Source of the DNA: an uncultured Marinobacter sp. | Lineage (GTDB): Bacteria > Pseudomonadota > Gammaproteobacteria > Pseudomonadales > Oleiphilaceae | Length of the DNA: 64,000 bases | Direction: 5' to 3' | Assembly (NCBI RefSeq): GCF_946886895.1 | Contig: NZ_CAMPJO010000005.1 | Location: forward strand, 124,001 to 188,000 | Shown here: in pieces, positions 1 to 8,179 of the stretch | Position numbering within the stretch: the first letter of the stretch is position 1 | Layout of the letters: every line of letters begins with the position of its first letter | The notes under the pieces: generated by a model | What the model was told of the DNA's origin: nothing | Databases searched by the model: none | Seen by the model: only the letters and a program-made list of their open reading frames with translations | Translations under genes and position numbers: made by a program

Positions 1-1718
1 CAGGGCATGGCATCCGGAACCCTTTCGGTTTGCTGGTAGCCCAGCGCCCGGGGCTCGGAAGCATTGACCCGCCAGACCCTGGCGCCCAGAATTCTCGGCC
101 CCAGATCGGCGCTGGCCAGAGCGTAGTCCAGAGAGCCCCTGGCACCCCGGAAACGGTAGGTGTAGTGGCTGCAGGCTTCCGGAGTGCAGGGGTGAAACCG
201 GTGCACCTGACTGGTGAAGCCATGCTGCCGGAATACCGCCAGGGGGTCTTCCTGATAATAGCTGTTGAGGTCGCCGGTAATCAGCGTGCCGGCCAGGTCT
301 GGTGGTGTCGGCAGGGTTTCCAGCCAGCTGATAACGGCCTTCGCGGCCCGGGTCCGGCGTGCGGCATAGCATCCCTGGCCATCCTGCTGGTCGCGATCGT
401 TTCCGGTGGCGCCCCGGCAGGATTTGGATTTCAGATGCGGGACGACGACCCGAACGGCCGTGCGGTGACCCTCGACCCGGAAAATCTGTGCCAGAGGGGG
501 CCGACCGCTGCCCTGGAAGACGCCGTGGGTAAGGCGCTGGGGTTGAGCCACGGGAACGATGCGGTCCCGGCGATACAACAGGGCGGTGCGGATGGCGTCG
601 GTACCATCGCCCTCGGCGGTTTCCACAAACTGCCACTGGGGCCCGAGGGCCCGGGTGAGCTCGGCGATGGCGCTGGTGCCACCGTAGCCGTCATTTTCCA
701 GCTCCGCCAGCGCAAGAATGTCGGCTTCCGGCGCCCGGAGTAAGGCCACCAGCCTCCGCTGCTGTTGTTGAAAGTCAGCATGGGTACTGGCGCCCCTTGG
801 CGTCGGGAACCCTTCCCCGTTGCCATCGCCGTTGAAATAATTGCCCAGATTCAGTGCCAGCACGCGGATGTGGGGTGCCGCAGGGCGGTCGGGCGCGGCG
901 GGCCTGACATTGGCGGCGGTAAAGACGGGGGGTGACTCAGGCTGGATGCGCCAGTCCCCGAACCGGAAATCGAGGATGCCGGACAGGGAGTGAACCTGGT
1001 CTCCGGCACGGACGGTGTTGTCGATGCTCAGCCCGCCCGGTGGCCAGGGTACGGGTTGGGGTTGGCGGAGGCCACGGGCGTCATCGAGCAGGACCCGTTG
1101 CTGCCGGTTGCGCGCGGCCATTTTTGCGGCGCCGGGGCCGGGGGCCAGATATTCGGTGGCGATGACGATGTCGTCGGTGGCCAGTGTGAGCTCGCCGTAA
1201 CGGGCCAGGTTCCAGGTATCGACCACGGTGAGTGGGGGTGACCGCCGGATGCGCATGTTTTCGAGGGATTCCAGGGCATCCGGCCAGAGCAGGGTCAGCT
1301 CTTTCGGTGCCGGCAGCGCGTTGCCCCGACCACAGACGTTCAGGGCTTCAATGTCTGCCAGTTCGGTCAACCCGTGAAATTCCTTGACGGTACCGGTCAC
1401 TCTGAGGCGATCACCGAGCTCACCCGAGGTTCGTCCGGTGTAGACAAAGAGCGCTTCAGACGTGGCCGGGTCGCCGTCGGTCTCATGATCGGCCTGCTGC
1501 AGGTAGAAACCCCGGAAACCACCCGGCGTCCGGGTGTCGAGCGTCAGGATACCCTCCACGGTGGCCTGCTGCCCGGCCTTGGGCGAGGTTTTACCCGGGC
1601 CCTGAATGCTGGCGATGGGCGTCGCCGGCTGACCACACGCTGCCGAGGCCGCTTCGGTGAGTCCGAAGAGCAGCAGTGCAATGGGCAGGGCAGACGTACG
1701 ACCAGCCGTCAAGTTCAC
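1..1718 (-). CDS. ExeM/NucH-type extracellular endonuclease, 3' end outside window
   Basis: This is a secreted nuclease of the endonuclease/exonuclease/phosphatase superfamily, which degrades extracellular DNA. Translating the minus strand from a GTG at 1718 gives a short signal peptide ending in EAASA-A. An OB-like N-terminal segment follows (family pattern SPKAGQQATVEGIL), then the catalytic fold with ADILALAELEND (metal-binding Glu), VVPHLKSKSC and GDLNSY (catalytic Asp/Asn). About 572 residues are visible. The last 30 or so, with the expected SDHDP motif, lie beyond position 1. GTG is the only plausible start, because a TAA lies in frame just upstream at 1728-1730. The WYL regulator gene ends 9 bases upstream on the same strand, so the two are probably cotranscribed. 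The family is clear; the exact substrate is inferred. Confidence 0.85.
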   Translation of the reverse strand, partial: MNLTAGRTSALPIALLLFGLTEAASAACGQPATPIASIQGPGKTSPKAGQQATVEGILTLDTRTPGGFRGFYLQQADHETDGDPATSEALFVYTGRTSGELGDRLRVTGTVKEFHGLTELADIEALNVCGRGNALPAPKELTLLWPDALESLENMRIRRSPPLTVVDTWNLARYGELTLATDDIVIATEYLAPGPGAAKMAARNRQQRVLLDDARGLRQPQPVPWPPGGLSIDNTVRAGDQVHSLSGILDFRFGDWRIQPESPPVFTAANVRPAAPDRPAAPHIRVLALNLGNYFNGDGNGEGFPTPRGASTHADFQQQQRRLVALLRAPEADILALAELENDGYGGTSAIAELTRALGPQWQFVETAEGDGTDAIRTALLYRRDRIVPVAQPQRLTHGVFQGSGRPPLAQIFRVEGHRTAVRVVVPHLKSKSCRGATGNDRDQQDGQGCYAARRTRAAKAVISWLETLPTPPDLAGTLITGDLNSYYQEDPLAVFRQHGFTSQVHRFHPCTPEACSHYTYRFRGARGSLDYALASADLGPRILGARVWRVNASEPRALGYQQTERVPDAMP

Positions 1719-1727
1719 GCCATCGGC

Positions 1728-2630
1728 TTAGCTGAGGCCGGCGACGGCTTTCAGCGCCCGTTCCCGCTTGCTGCCGAACCCGAGTTGATCCGGGTTGGCC
1801 AGCTCCAGCTGCTGGATCAGCGGGTCCGGGTGGTGATTGTCCACGGCAATGCCAAGACGGGACAGCACATAGGGTGCCAGGGCGGCTCGGGTGTCCACCT
1901 CCAGGCAGCCCCGCTCCATGCCATAGTCCCGGGCGATGATGGCCTGCTGGGCGTCGGTCAGCCGTGGGTCCGGGGTGATGATCATGGTCACCTGCCGGTT
2001 CCAGTCCGCATCGCTCTGGCGGGTATGCCGGGCTTTTTGCCGGAGCGCTTCCGGCGAGGTCCGGAACCGGCTCAGAGCAAAATCCCGATACTCCCGATTG
2101 GAATCGCACCAGGCTCGCAGGTGCCAGGCATTGCCGGTGCACACCAGGGTGTGTGGCTCAAGAATACTTTCCACTGCCTCCGGTCTGCTCAGGGACGCGT
2201 AGCTGGCCCGGAGCTGGCGCCCGTGGCGGGTCGCCGTTACCACGGCACGCATGGTTTCCGGGGCAATGACCCGATTCGGGCCCTGCACAACGGTGCTGTC
2301 CGGCAGGCCGATGTCGAATGATTCAAAGGTGTTGCTCAGACTCTGCTGGCGGGCCAGCAAATCCTGGTATTCGCTTACGCAACCCCGGGTCACCACCGGC
2401 CGAAATCGTGTTGCCGGTACGTACCCTTTCAGGTGGCGGTCGTACATCAGGTTGCCGGGTGCCAGTTCACGCAGGTAGGTGTTGATGTCCTTGGAAGCTT
2501 GTTGGCGACCGATGCCAAAGCTGTGGCAGATGTGGTTGGTGGTCAATCGACCTTCCCAAAGGGCAACCGTTTCAATCAGTCGATAGCGAAGCAGTAGATC
2601 CCAGCGGATGGGCCAGTCCGTTTTTTTCAT
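1728..2630 (-). CDS. WYL-domain transcriptional regulator
   Basis: This is a DNA-binding regulator of about 300 residues. An N-terminal winged helix-turn-helix (around TTNHICHSFGIGRQQASKDI, residues 33-52) is followed by a WYL-type ligand-sensing domain (LRASYASLS ... EPHTLVCTGNAWHLRAWC) and a C-terminal WCX-like extension. WYL domains are thought to bind nucleic-acid-like or nucleotide ligands, and the layout resembles BrxR/CapW-type repressors that often sit at phage-defence loci. Here the neighbour is a secreted nuclease gene, which starts 9 bases downstream. The ATG at 2630 is preferred; an in-frame TTG at 2651 is an alternative. The family is confident, but the regulated target is unknown. 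Confidence 0.8.
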   Translation of the reverse strand: MKKTDWPIRWDLLLRYRLIETVALWEGRLTTNHICHSFGIGRQQASKDINTYLRELAPGNLMYDRHLKGYVPATRFRPVVTRGCVSEYQDLLARQQSLSNTFESFDIGLPDSTVVQGPNRVIAPETMRAVVTATRHGRQLRASYASLSRPEAVESILEPHTLVCTGNAWHLRAWCDSNREYRDFALSRFRTSPEALRQKARHTRQSDADWNRQVTMIITPDPRLTDAQQAIIARDYGMERGCLEVDTRAALAPYVLSRLGIAVDNHHPDPLIQQLELANPDQLGFGSKRERALKAVAGLS

Positions 2631-2904
2631 AACCAGGCGCTCACGGTCCAATGAATAGCTCGATTTTTATGTTACCTGCAATGGCACGTCGGGTCTGTTA
2701 CGACCCATTAATGTAAAATCCCGTAAAACCGCGCCATGGCAGCCTTCCAGGCCGGTTCCCGGTTGCCGGGCAGGGTAACGGGAAGTGCTTAGTGGCCTTG
2801 CTGGTAAAGGGCTGGTGTAATGCGCTGCCGGCAAAATCCGGACCTTGCTGCTACCTTAATTTTCAGTGATCTGAATTCATCCCGCAAAGCCCGGAGTGTC
2901 TCTG
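2631..2904. other. Divergent intergenic region between WYL regulator and MFS gene
   Basis: No gene is seen here. The stretch must carry the promoters for the leftward regulator and the rightward transporter. It holds a short inverted repeat, GGGTC at 2691-2695 and GACCC at 2702-2706, next to an AT-rich stretch (TAAAAT at 2714-2719) that could be a -10 element without a good -35. Nothing firmer can be claimed. Confidence 0.3.
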
Positions 2905-4191
2905 ATGACCCGAATGGTCACCTCATTGTCTGCCCTGATTCTCAGTATTGTGCTGCTGGTGAGTGGCAACGCCTTCCTGATGACCTTGCTGGGTATCCGC
3001 CTGAGCATCGAATCGGTGTCGCCGGACATTATCGGCTGGGTGCTGGTCTGTTACTCCATTGGCTTTGTGCTTGGTACCCTTTATGTGCACAAGGTGATCG
3101 GCCGCGTGGGTCATATCCGGGCGTTCGCGGTTTTTGCCGCCATCGCGGCGGTGACCTCACTGCTGTATCCGATGGCGATTTCCATGGTGTTCTGGGCGGT
3201 CCTGCGGGTGCTGTCCGGGTTCAGCATCGCCGGGGTGCTGGTGGTGATCGAGAGCTGGTTTTCCAGCCGCGCCACCAACAGCAACCGGGGCGCCCTGTTC
3301 GCCGTGTACCAGATTGTGTTTTACCTGTCCGCGGCGGGTGGCCAGCTTATCGTCAATGTCGGTGATCCCGCCAATTTCATGCCCTTTTCTCTGGCGGCAA
3401 TCCTGCTGGCCCTGGCCCTGGTGCCACTTTCCCTGACCCGGATGGACGCCCCGGTGATTGAACAGGTTCAGCGTATTTCGGTGTTTACCCTGGCTCGTGA
3501 GTCCTTTACCGGTGTCTTCGGAGCGCTGATCTGCGGGGTTATGATCGGTGGTTTTTATGCTCTGGGGCCAGTCTACGCCACGCTGGTTGGTCTGGATGTC
3601 GCCAAAACCTCAACGTTTATGGCCAGTGCCATTGTTGCGGCAATGATCCTGGCCTGGCCACTGGGTCGGCTGTGTGATCGCTTTGATCGCCGCCGGGTGA
3701 TGTTCTGGGTGGCCATAATGGCCGCAGCCTCCGCCGGCACCGTCGGTGTGCTTGGCACTCAGAATCTCTGGGTGCTGACCCTGCTGGTGGGCCTGTTTAC
3801 CGGGTTATCGGCCACGATCTACCCGATTGCGGTGGCCATCACCAACGATCGCATGGAAAGTAGCCGCATCGTGGCTGCCAGTGCCACGCTGCTGCTCAGT
3901 TATGGCATCGGCAGCGTGATCGGGCCGGTGGTGATGGCGAAACTGATCGCCTTGCTGGGGCCGAAGGGGCTGTTCCTTGGCAACACCGGCTTCCTGATGC
4001 TGCTGGCACTGGCGACCAGTTACCGCATTAGCCATACCGCGGACGTGGCCGTTGCCGATCAGGAGCACTACATTCCGACCATGCCGGAGACCTCGGTAGT
4101 ATTGACGGAGCTCGATCCACGTAATACCGAGTTCCATGAGCATGCCGAGCCCGGGGACACGGCGGGGGAGGGCCTGCGCCAGGCGAGCTGA
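2905..4191 (+). CDS. MFS transporter, YcaD-like
   Basis: This is a 12-helix major facilitator superfamily inner-membrane carrier of about 428 residues. The sequence shows the family's loop motif, LGRLCDRFDRRRVMF, between the two halves, and a hydrophilic C-terminal tail of about 50 residues. It is closest in character to the YcaD group, whose substrates are mostly unknown. The ATG at 2905 is chosen because GGAG at 2892-2895 lies nine bases upstream; a GTG at 2896 would leave no spacing. A MarR regulator and a second MFS pump follow, but an intergenic gap with a hairpin separates them. Substrate cannot be told from sequence. Confidence 0.8.
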   Translation: MTRMVTSLSALILSIVLLVSGNAFLMTLLGIRLSIESVSPDIIGWVLVCYSIGFVLGTLYVHKVIGRVGHIRAFAVFAAIAAVTSLLYPMAISMVFWAVLRVLSGFSIAGVLVVIESWFSSRATNSNRGALFAVYQIVFYLSAAGGQLIVNVGDPANFMPFSLAAILLALALVPLSLTRMDAPVIEQVQRISVFTLARESFTGVFGALICGVMIGGFYALGPVYATLVGLDVAKTSTFMASAIVAAMILAWPLGRLCDRFDRRRVMFWVAIMAAASAGTVGVLGTQNLWVLTLLVGLFTGLSATIYPIAVAITNDRMESSRIVAASATLLLSYGIGSVIGPVVMAKLIALLGPKGLFLGNTGFLMLLALATSYRISHTADVAVADQEHYIPTMPETSVVLTELDPRNTEFHEHAEPGDTAGEGLRQAS

Positions 4192-4200
4192 CGCAGGCCC
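4170..4200 (+). terminator. Possible hairpin terminator after the MFS gene
   Basis: A perfect 9-bp inverted repeat (GGGCCTGCG at 4170-4178, CGCAGGCCC at 4192-4200) spans the stop codon of the MFS gene. The T-rich stretch is displaced about 14 bases downstream, so this is a weak intrinsic terminator at best. Confidence 0.35.
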
Positions 4201-4270
4201 TGGCGACCAGGCTTTCGGTTTTCCCCCATTTTGTTTTTACTTGCGCATCTGTTTTTATGTCAATGGTTAG

Positions 4271-4301
4271 CTTACTATTGGTAACTTTCCGATAATGTAA
4301 G
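4271..4301. promoter_or_regulatory. Imperfect inverted repeat upstream of marR-like gene
   Basis: CTTACTATTGG (4271-4281) is mirrored by CCGATAATGTAAG (4289-4301). This AT-rich imperfect dyad lies 60-90 bases before the MarR-family start codon. MarR proteins commonly bind such dyads in their own promoters, so this is a candidate autoregulatory operator. It is inferred from position and symmetry only. Confidence 0.4.
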
Positions 4302-4361
4302 TTTCCTGGTCGACGGCTTACCATTCCACAGCGCCGGCGGCCACAGAACGGAGTAAGAGTT

Positions 4362-4787
4362 ATGAGAGATCAGTTTCCCTTTGCCGTGGCGCGGGTCACC
4401 CGCCGCTGGCGCAAGCTGCTCGATGAGCGCCTCAAGGATCTGGGTGTCACCCAGGCCCGCTGGACCACCATGGTGTATCTGCAGCAAGGCGGTGAAGGCC
4501 TGACCCAGCGTGAGCTGGCGAGCCTGATGGCCATCGAGAACCCCACGCTGGTGCGCTTGCTGGATAGCCTGGAGCAGCAGGGGCTGATCGAACGCCGGCC
4601 CTGCCCGAATGATCGACGGGCCCGGCGCCTGTACCTGACCGATGACGGCAAGGCGTTTATGGAGGATTTGTCGGGGCGTGCCGCCAGGTTGCGCGAGGAA
4701 ATGCTGGATGGCATCGGGGATCAGGAAATCGAATGTGCGATCAAAGTTTTCCACAAGATCCTGGAAAACGCTGAAAAACAGAAGTAA
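4362..4787 (+). CDS. MarR-family transcriptional regulator (SlyA-like)
   Basis: This is a 141-residue winged-helix dimeric regulator. The recognition region reads LTQRELASLMAIENPTLVRLLDSLEQQGLIER, followed by the wing PNDRRARRLYLTDDG, which is the classic MarR/SlyA signature. Such proteins repress neighbouring transport or stress genes and release DNA when bound by small phenolic or oxidizing compounds. The EmrB-type efflux gene begins three bases after its stop, so the pair is almost certainly one operon in which the regulator controls the pump. A dyad upstream (4271-4301) is a plausible operator. The start ATG at 4362 follows a GGAGTAAG ribosome site. Confidence 0.88.
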   Translation: MRDQFPFAVARVTRRWRKLLDERLKDLGVTQARWTTMVYLQQGGEGLTQRELASLMAIENPTLVRLLDSLEQQGLIERRPCPNDRRARRLYLTDDGKAFMEDLSGRAARLREEMLDGIGDQEIECAIKVFHKILENAEKQK

Positions 4788-4790
4788 GCG

Positions 4791-6182
4791 TTGAGCGACA
4801 ACACGGTTGAAGGCCTGAAGGCCCGTTACGGAGAACACTGGCGCTGGCTGGCAGTGGCCACGGTGATGCTGGGCACCATGGCTACGGTGCTCAGTGCCAC
4901 GGTGGTCAATGTCGCGCTGCACGAAATCATGATGGAGTTCGGTATTCGCCAGGGCCAGGTGCACTGGCTGGCTACCGGGTTCATCGCCGCCATGACGACC
5001 ACGATGCTGGCGTCGTCCTGGTTACTGGATCATTTTGGCGTTCGCAAAACCCTGGCTACGGCCATGACTCTGTTCACCCTGATCTCGCTGGTGGGTGGTT
5101 TTGCCGACTCCCCCGGGCAGCTGATTGCCGCACGCATTGGTCAGGGCGCCATGGCCGGCCTGATGCAGCCCATGGGCATGTACCTGGTGTTCCGCATCTT
5201 CCCCCGCAATCGTCGTGGGCAGGCCATGGGCATCTACGGCATGGGGGTGATACTGGCCCCTGCACTGGGGCCAGTGCTCGGGGGTTTTCTGGTGGATCAG
5301 CTGGACTGGCGCTACGTGATGTTTGCACCAGCGCCGGTGACCCTGATCGGCGTTGTCATGGCCTGGCGTTTTCTGCCATTGCCGGTATCCCGGCCAGCGC
5401 CCTATCGTTTCGATCTGCCTGGCCTGCTCTTGCTCGGTACGGTCATCGGTCTGTCTCTGGATACCCTGAACCGGTTGCAGTTGCTGGCGGGCCAGGAAGT
5501 CCGCATTGCTGCGCAGGCATTGCTGGTGATCGTTTGCCTGGCGCTGTTTGTGGTCCGCGAGCGGCGTGCCCGGCACCCGCTGGTCAATGTAGCGCTGCTG
5601 CGCAAACCGGTGTTCCTGTACGCCAATCTGGGCGCCATGGCCCTCGGGCTCGCCCTGTTCGGCTCCACCTATCTGGTACCGCTGTTTGTCCAGACCGCGC
5701 TGGGGTTCAGTGCGACCCAGGCGGGTCTGCTCATGTTGCCAGCCGGTATCGTGCTCGGCATGACTTTCCCTCTGGCCGGGCGGCTTGCGGATGGCCACAG
5801 CGCCCGCAAACTCGTGGTCTTCGGCATCGCCCTGTTCGCCACGTCTGCGGTGCTGTTTGCGTCGTCTGACCTGGAACTGGCGTTTGGCTGGCTGGCTCTC
5901 TGGACCGTAATCGGCCGTATCGGCATTGGTTTCATGTTGCCGGCCCTGTCCACCGGGGCACTGAACCCGTTGGCGCCGGAAGAGCTGGGTGCCGGTTCCA
6001 GCACCATCAATTTTACGCGGCAGCTGGGTGGGGCGTTTGGCGTCAACATGGTTGCCCTGACCATTGAGTTCGGTGAGCACGCCAATGGGCTGCCGACCAT
6101 CAGCGCATTTCATTCCGCCTGGTGGCTGGTGGCGGCATTTGTGGCGATGGCTGCGATTCCGGTCTGGCGCATGCGGGTATAA
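4791..6182 (+). CDS. DHA2-family multidrug efflux MFS transporter (EmrB/QacA type)
   Basis: This proton-driven drug exporter has 463 residues and about 14 predicted helices. Visible family motifs include the antiporter motif C region (ALGPVLGGFLVDQLDWRYVM) and the motif A region near LLDHFGVRKTL. The start is a TTG three bases after the marR stop codon. A later in-frame ATG in the first helix would remove the cytoplasmic lead. There is no EmrA-type membrane fusion partner in the visible operon, so it may work alone at the inner membrane. The MarR-family gene in front probably represses it. The substrate is unknown. Confidence 0.82.
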   Translation: MSDNTVEGLKARYGEHWRWLAVATVMLGTMATVLSATVVNVALHEIMMEFGIRQGQVHWLATGFIAAMTTTMLASSWLLDHFGVRKTLATAMTLFTLISLVGGFADSPGQLIAARIGQGAMAGLMQPMGMYLVFRIFPRNRRGQAMGIYGMGVILAPALGPVLGGFLVDQLDWRYVMFAPAPVTLIGVVMAWRFLPLPVSRPAPYRFDLPGLLLLGTVIGLSLDTLNRLQLLAGQEVRIAAQALLVIVCLALFVVRERRARHPLVNVALLRKPVFLYANLGAMALGLALFGSTYLVPLFVQTALGFSATQAGLLMLPAGIVLGMTFPLAGRLADGHSARKLVVFGIALFATSAVLFASSDLELAFGWLALWTVIGRIGIGFMLPALSTGALNPLAPEELGAGSSTINFTRQLGGAFGVNMVALTIEFGEHANGLPTISAFHSAWWLVAAFVAMAAIPVWRMRV

Positions 6183-6190
6183 ATGCCCGG

Positions 6191-6219
6191 TTGCCCGGAC
6201 CGGATAAATTGTCTATAGT
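6191..6219 (+). promoter_or_regulatory. Sigma-70-type promoter for the manganese riboswitch transcript
   Basis: TTGCCC at 6191-6196 and TATAGT at 6214-6219 are separated by exactly 17 bases. Transcription would start about 7 bases later, directly ahead of the riboswitch aptamer beginning near 6226. Confidence 0.6.
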
Positions 6220-6225
6220 GCCGGC

Positions 6226-6363
6226 ACTCTTCAGGGGAGTAGCCTCCGCGCCGGGCATTCATGCTCACGGGCGGACGGTAGTCAACATACTTGGAGCTCA
6301 ATCTCCGTGGCTACCGTGTTTCACCACTGCACCGGTGATATTGGCAAGACCTGAGGCGGTTTC
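6226..6363 (+). ncRNA. yybP-ykoY manganese-sensing riboswitch
   Basis: The leader holds the hallmark conserved blocks of the yybP-ykoY family. GGGGAGTAG at 6234-6242 closes one side of the Mn2+ site, GTCAACATACT at 6281-6291 forms the cross-strand loop, and GGCAAGACCTGAG at 6343-6355 gives the 3' side. CTTCAGG near 6229 pairs with CCTGAG. Known members bind Mn2+ and switch on downstream exporters at transcription termination or translation. Here the aptamer sits between a good promoter and a GDT1-family gene, exactly the expected context. The expression platform lies in about 60 bases before the start codon. Confidence 0.88.
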
Positions 6364-6422
6364 ACCTCCAGTGGGCGGAAGGTGGGCTGTCTCATGTCTG
6401 ACGATCCGCCCCGGAGTTTTTC

Positions 6423-6992
6423 ATGGACGCTTTTCTCGCTTCGACGGTTGCCGTGGCTATTGCTGAAATCGGTGACAAAACCCAGCTGCTCTCGCTGTTT
6501 CTGGTGGCCCGTTACGCCAAACGTCTGCCTATCATACTCGGTATCTTCCTCGCCACGATTCTGAACCACGCGTTGTCCGCCTGGCTGGGGGCCTGGGTTG
6601 CCGAATGGCTGCCGGAGGCCTGGTTGCCCTGGATACTGGCAACCAGTTTTATCGCCATTGCCCTGTGGCTGCTGATTCCGGACAAGGACAACAGCGAGGA
6701 CTCCCGGTTTCTGGGCATGGGGGCGTTCATGGCCACCACCATCATGTTTTTCCTGGCGGAAATCGGTGACAAGACCCAGGTGGCGACGGTCGTGCTTGCA
6801 GCCCGGTTCGAAGCGACATTCTGGGTTATCATGGGCACTACACTAGGGATGTTGCTGGCCAATATACCGGTTATCATGGCAGGGCGCTGGTTGGTGGAGC
6901 GCCTGCCTCTGGCAACGGCGCGTGTTGCCGCCAGTATTCTGTTCGTGGTCCTGGCCGTGGTTACCGTTTGGGCCACGATTATGAACTCCTGA
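6423..6992 (+). CDS. mneA: GDT1/TMEM165 (UPF0016) family manganese exporter
   Basis: This is a 189-residue inner-membrane cation transporter with about six helices arranged as two repeats. Each repeat carries the family signature E-x-G-D-K-T-Q: AEIGDKTQLL near residue 15 and AEIGDKTQVA near residue 115. The central acidic loop (DKDNSED) separates the halves. Bacterial members (MneA type) export Mn2+, and the manganese riboswitch immediately upstream supports that role. The ATG at 6423 follows the riboswitch expression platform closely. The gene is monocistronic in appearance, since the next gene starts after a 42-base gap. Confidence 0.88.
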   Translation: MDAFLASTVAVAIAEIGDKTQLLSLFLVARYAKRLPIILGIFLATILNHALSAWLGAWVAEWLPEAWLPWILATSFIAIALWLLIPDKDNSEDSRFLGMGAFMATTIMFFLAEIGDKTQVATVVLAARFEATFWVIMGTTLGMLLANIPVIMAGRWLVERLPLATARVAASILFVVLAVVTVWATIMNS

Positions 6993-7034
6993 CCACGCGG
7001 GCGGTCTGTAGATACGAATATTCAGGGTTTGGAC

Positions 7035-8102
7035 ATGATGTTAATGGCGGTTAGACAGATTATCGCGTTGCTGATACTGGGTATCGGGCTGGCCTTTGTA
7101 CCTGCGTCTGCGGAGCAGGCCGATAAGAACCCGGCCAATGGTACGCCGGCTTCCGGACAGGCAGCGCCGGATCGTAGCCCACGGGTTCCCACCTTTGAGA
7201 TTAAGGGCGATCTGGCCGGCCGGTTGGGGGTATATACCACCAGTTATGAAGAGACATTCGCCGGTATTGGCAACCGGCTTGCGCTGGGCTATCTGGAGTT
7301 GGTCAAGGCCAACCCGGGCGTGGATCCCTGGTTGCCGGGTGAAGGCACGACCATCACTCTGCCTCGCCAGTACGTCATGCCGGATGCCCGCCGTGAGGGC
7401 ATCGTGATCAACCTGGCTGAGTACCGGCTGTATTACTTCACCGGCGGTGGTGTGCAGGTCTATCCCGTGGGCGTGGGCACCGCTGAAAACCCGTCGCCCC
7501 TGACCAGTGCCAAAGTGACCATGCCGCTGGAATCCCCGGCCTGGTACCCCCCTGCCAGCATTCGTGCCGAGTACAAAGCCTCCGGTGATTACCTGCCCAG
7601 GATGATTCCGCCGGGCCCCAATAACCCGTTGGGCAGTCATGCGCTGCTGCTCAGTGAAGAAGGCTACCTGATTCACGGCACGAACAAGCAGTTTGGGGTG
7701 GGTATGCCGGTGAGCCATGGCTGTTTCCGGATGTACAACGAGGATATCTCCCGGTTCGTGTATCAGGTGGAAAAGGGCACGCCGGTGCAGATTGTGCACG
7801 ACCCGGTCAAGATCGGTATTTCCGGTGGTGAGGTCTGGCTGGAGGTGCATCGGCCCCATGAGAGCTATACTCAGGAAGACCGCAACCGATTGTGGCGCGA
7901 AGTGTTCGCCGAAGTTGAGGTGTTCCGGGCGTCACACCCCGGTGTGGTGGTGAAGCGTCGCAACATCGAACTGGCGGTGGTTCAGGCGGATGGCATCCCG
8001 ACCATGATCGGAGAACAGTTGACCCGGGTGGCTTCCGACAAGACCGCCGCTGACAAGGCACCGGCTGCACCGGCTGAGCCGGAACCGACCCTGTATTTCT
8101 AG
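7035..8102 (+). CDS. L,D-transpeptidase, ErfK/YbiS type with LysM-like segment
   Basis: This periplasmic YkuD-domain peptidoglycan enzyme (about 355 residues) cross-links or attaches proteins to diaminopimelate in the stem peptides. An N-terminal signal peptide (to about FVPASA) is followed by a LysM-like peptidoglycan-binding stretch (residues 55-110). The YkuD catalytic fold then carries IHGTN and, 14 residues later, SHGCFRMYNED with the active-site cysteine. The C-terminus is rich in Ala, Pro and Glu. It may anchor the Lpp-like lipoprotein encoded at 10.5-10.8 kb, as ErfK-family enzymes do; that link is inferred. ATG 7035 is preferred over TTG 7029, and ATG 7038 or 7044 are also possible. 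Confidence 0.85.
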   Translation: MMLMAVRQIIALLILGIGLAFVPASAEQADKNPANGTPASGQAAPDRSPRVPTFEIKGDLAGRLGVYTTSYEETFAGIGNRLALGYLELVKANPGVDPWLPGEGTTITLPRQYVMPDARREGIVINLAEYRLYYFTGGGVQVYPVGVGTAENPSPLTSAKVTMPLESPAWYPPASIRAEYKASGDYLPRMIPPGPNNPLGSHALLLSEEGYLIHGTNKQFGVGMPVSHGCFRMYNEDISRFVYQVEKGTPVQIVHDPVKIGISGGEVWLEVHRPHESYTQEDRNRLWREVFAEVEVFRASHPGVVVKRRNIELAVVQADGIPTMIGEQLTRVASDKTAADKAPAAPAEPEPTLYF

Positions 8103-8179
8103 GCCGGTAAAGTCCCGGGAGGGTGACCACCTGAGTGACCAGGTGGTGGTTCAGCCACTCCAGGGATCTGGGAGGTGTT

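Noticed and set aside
4275..4964. 229-codon minus-strand frame over marR
   Set aside because: Antisense shadow of the MarR and EmrB genes, with no family resemblance.
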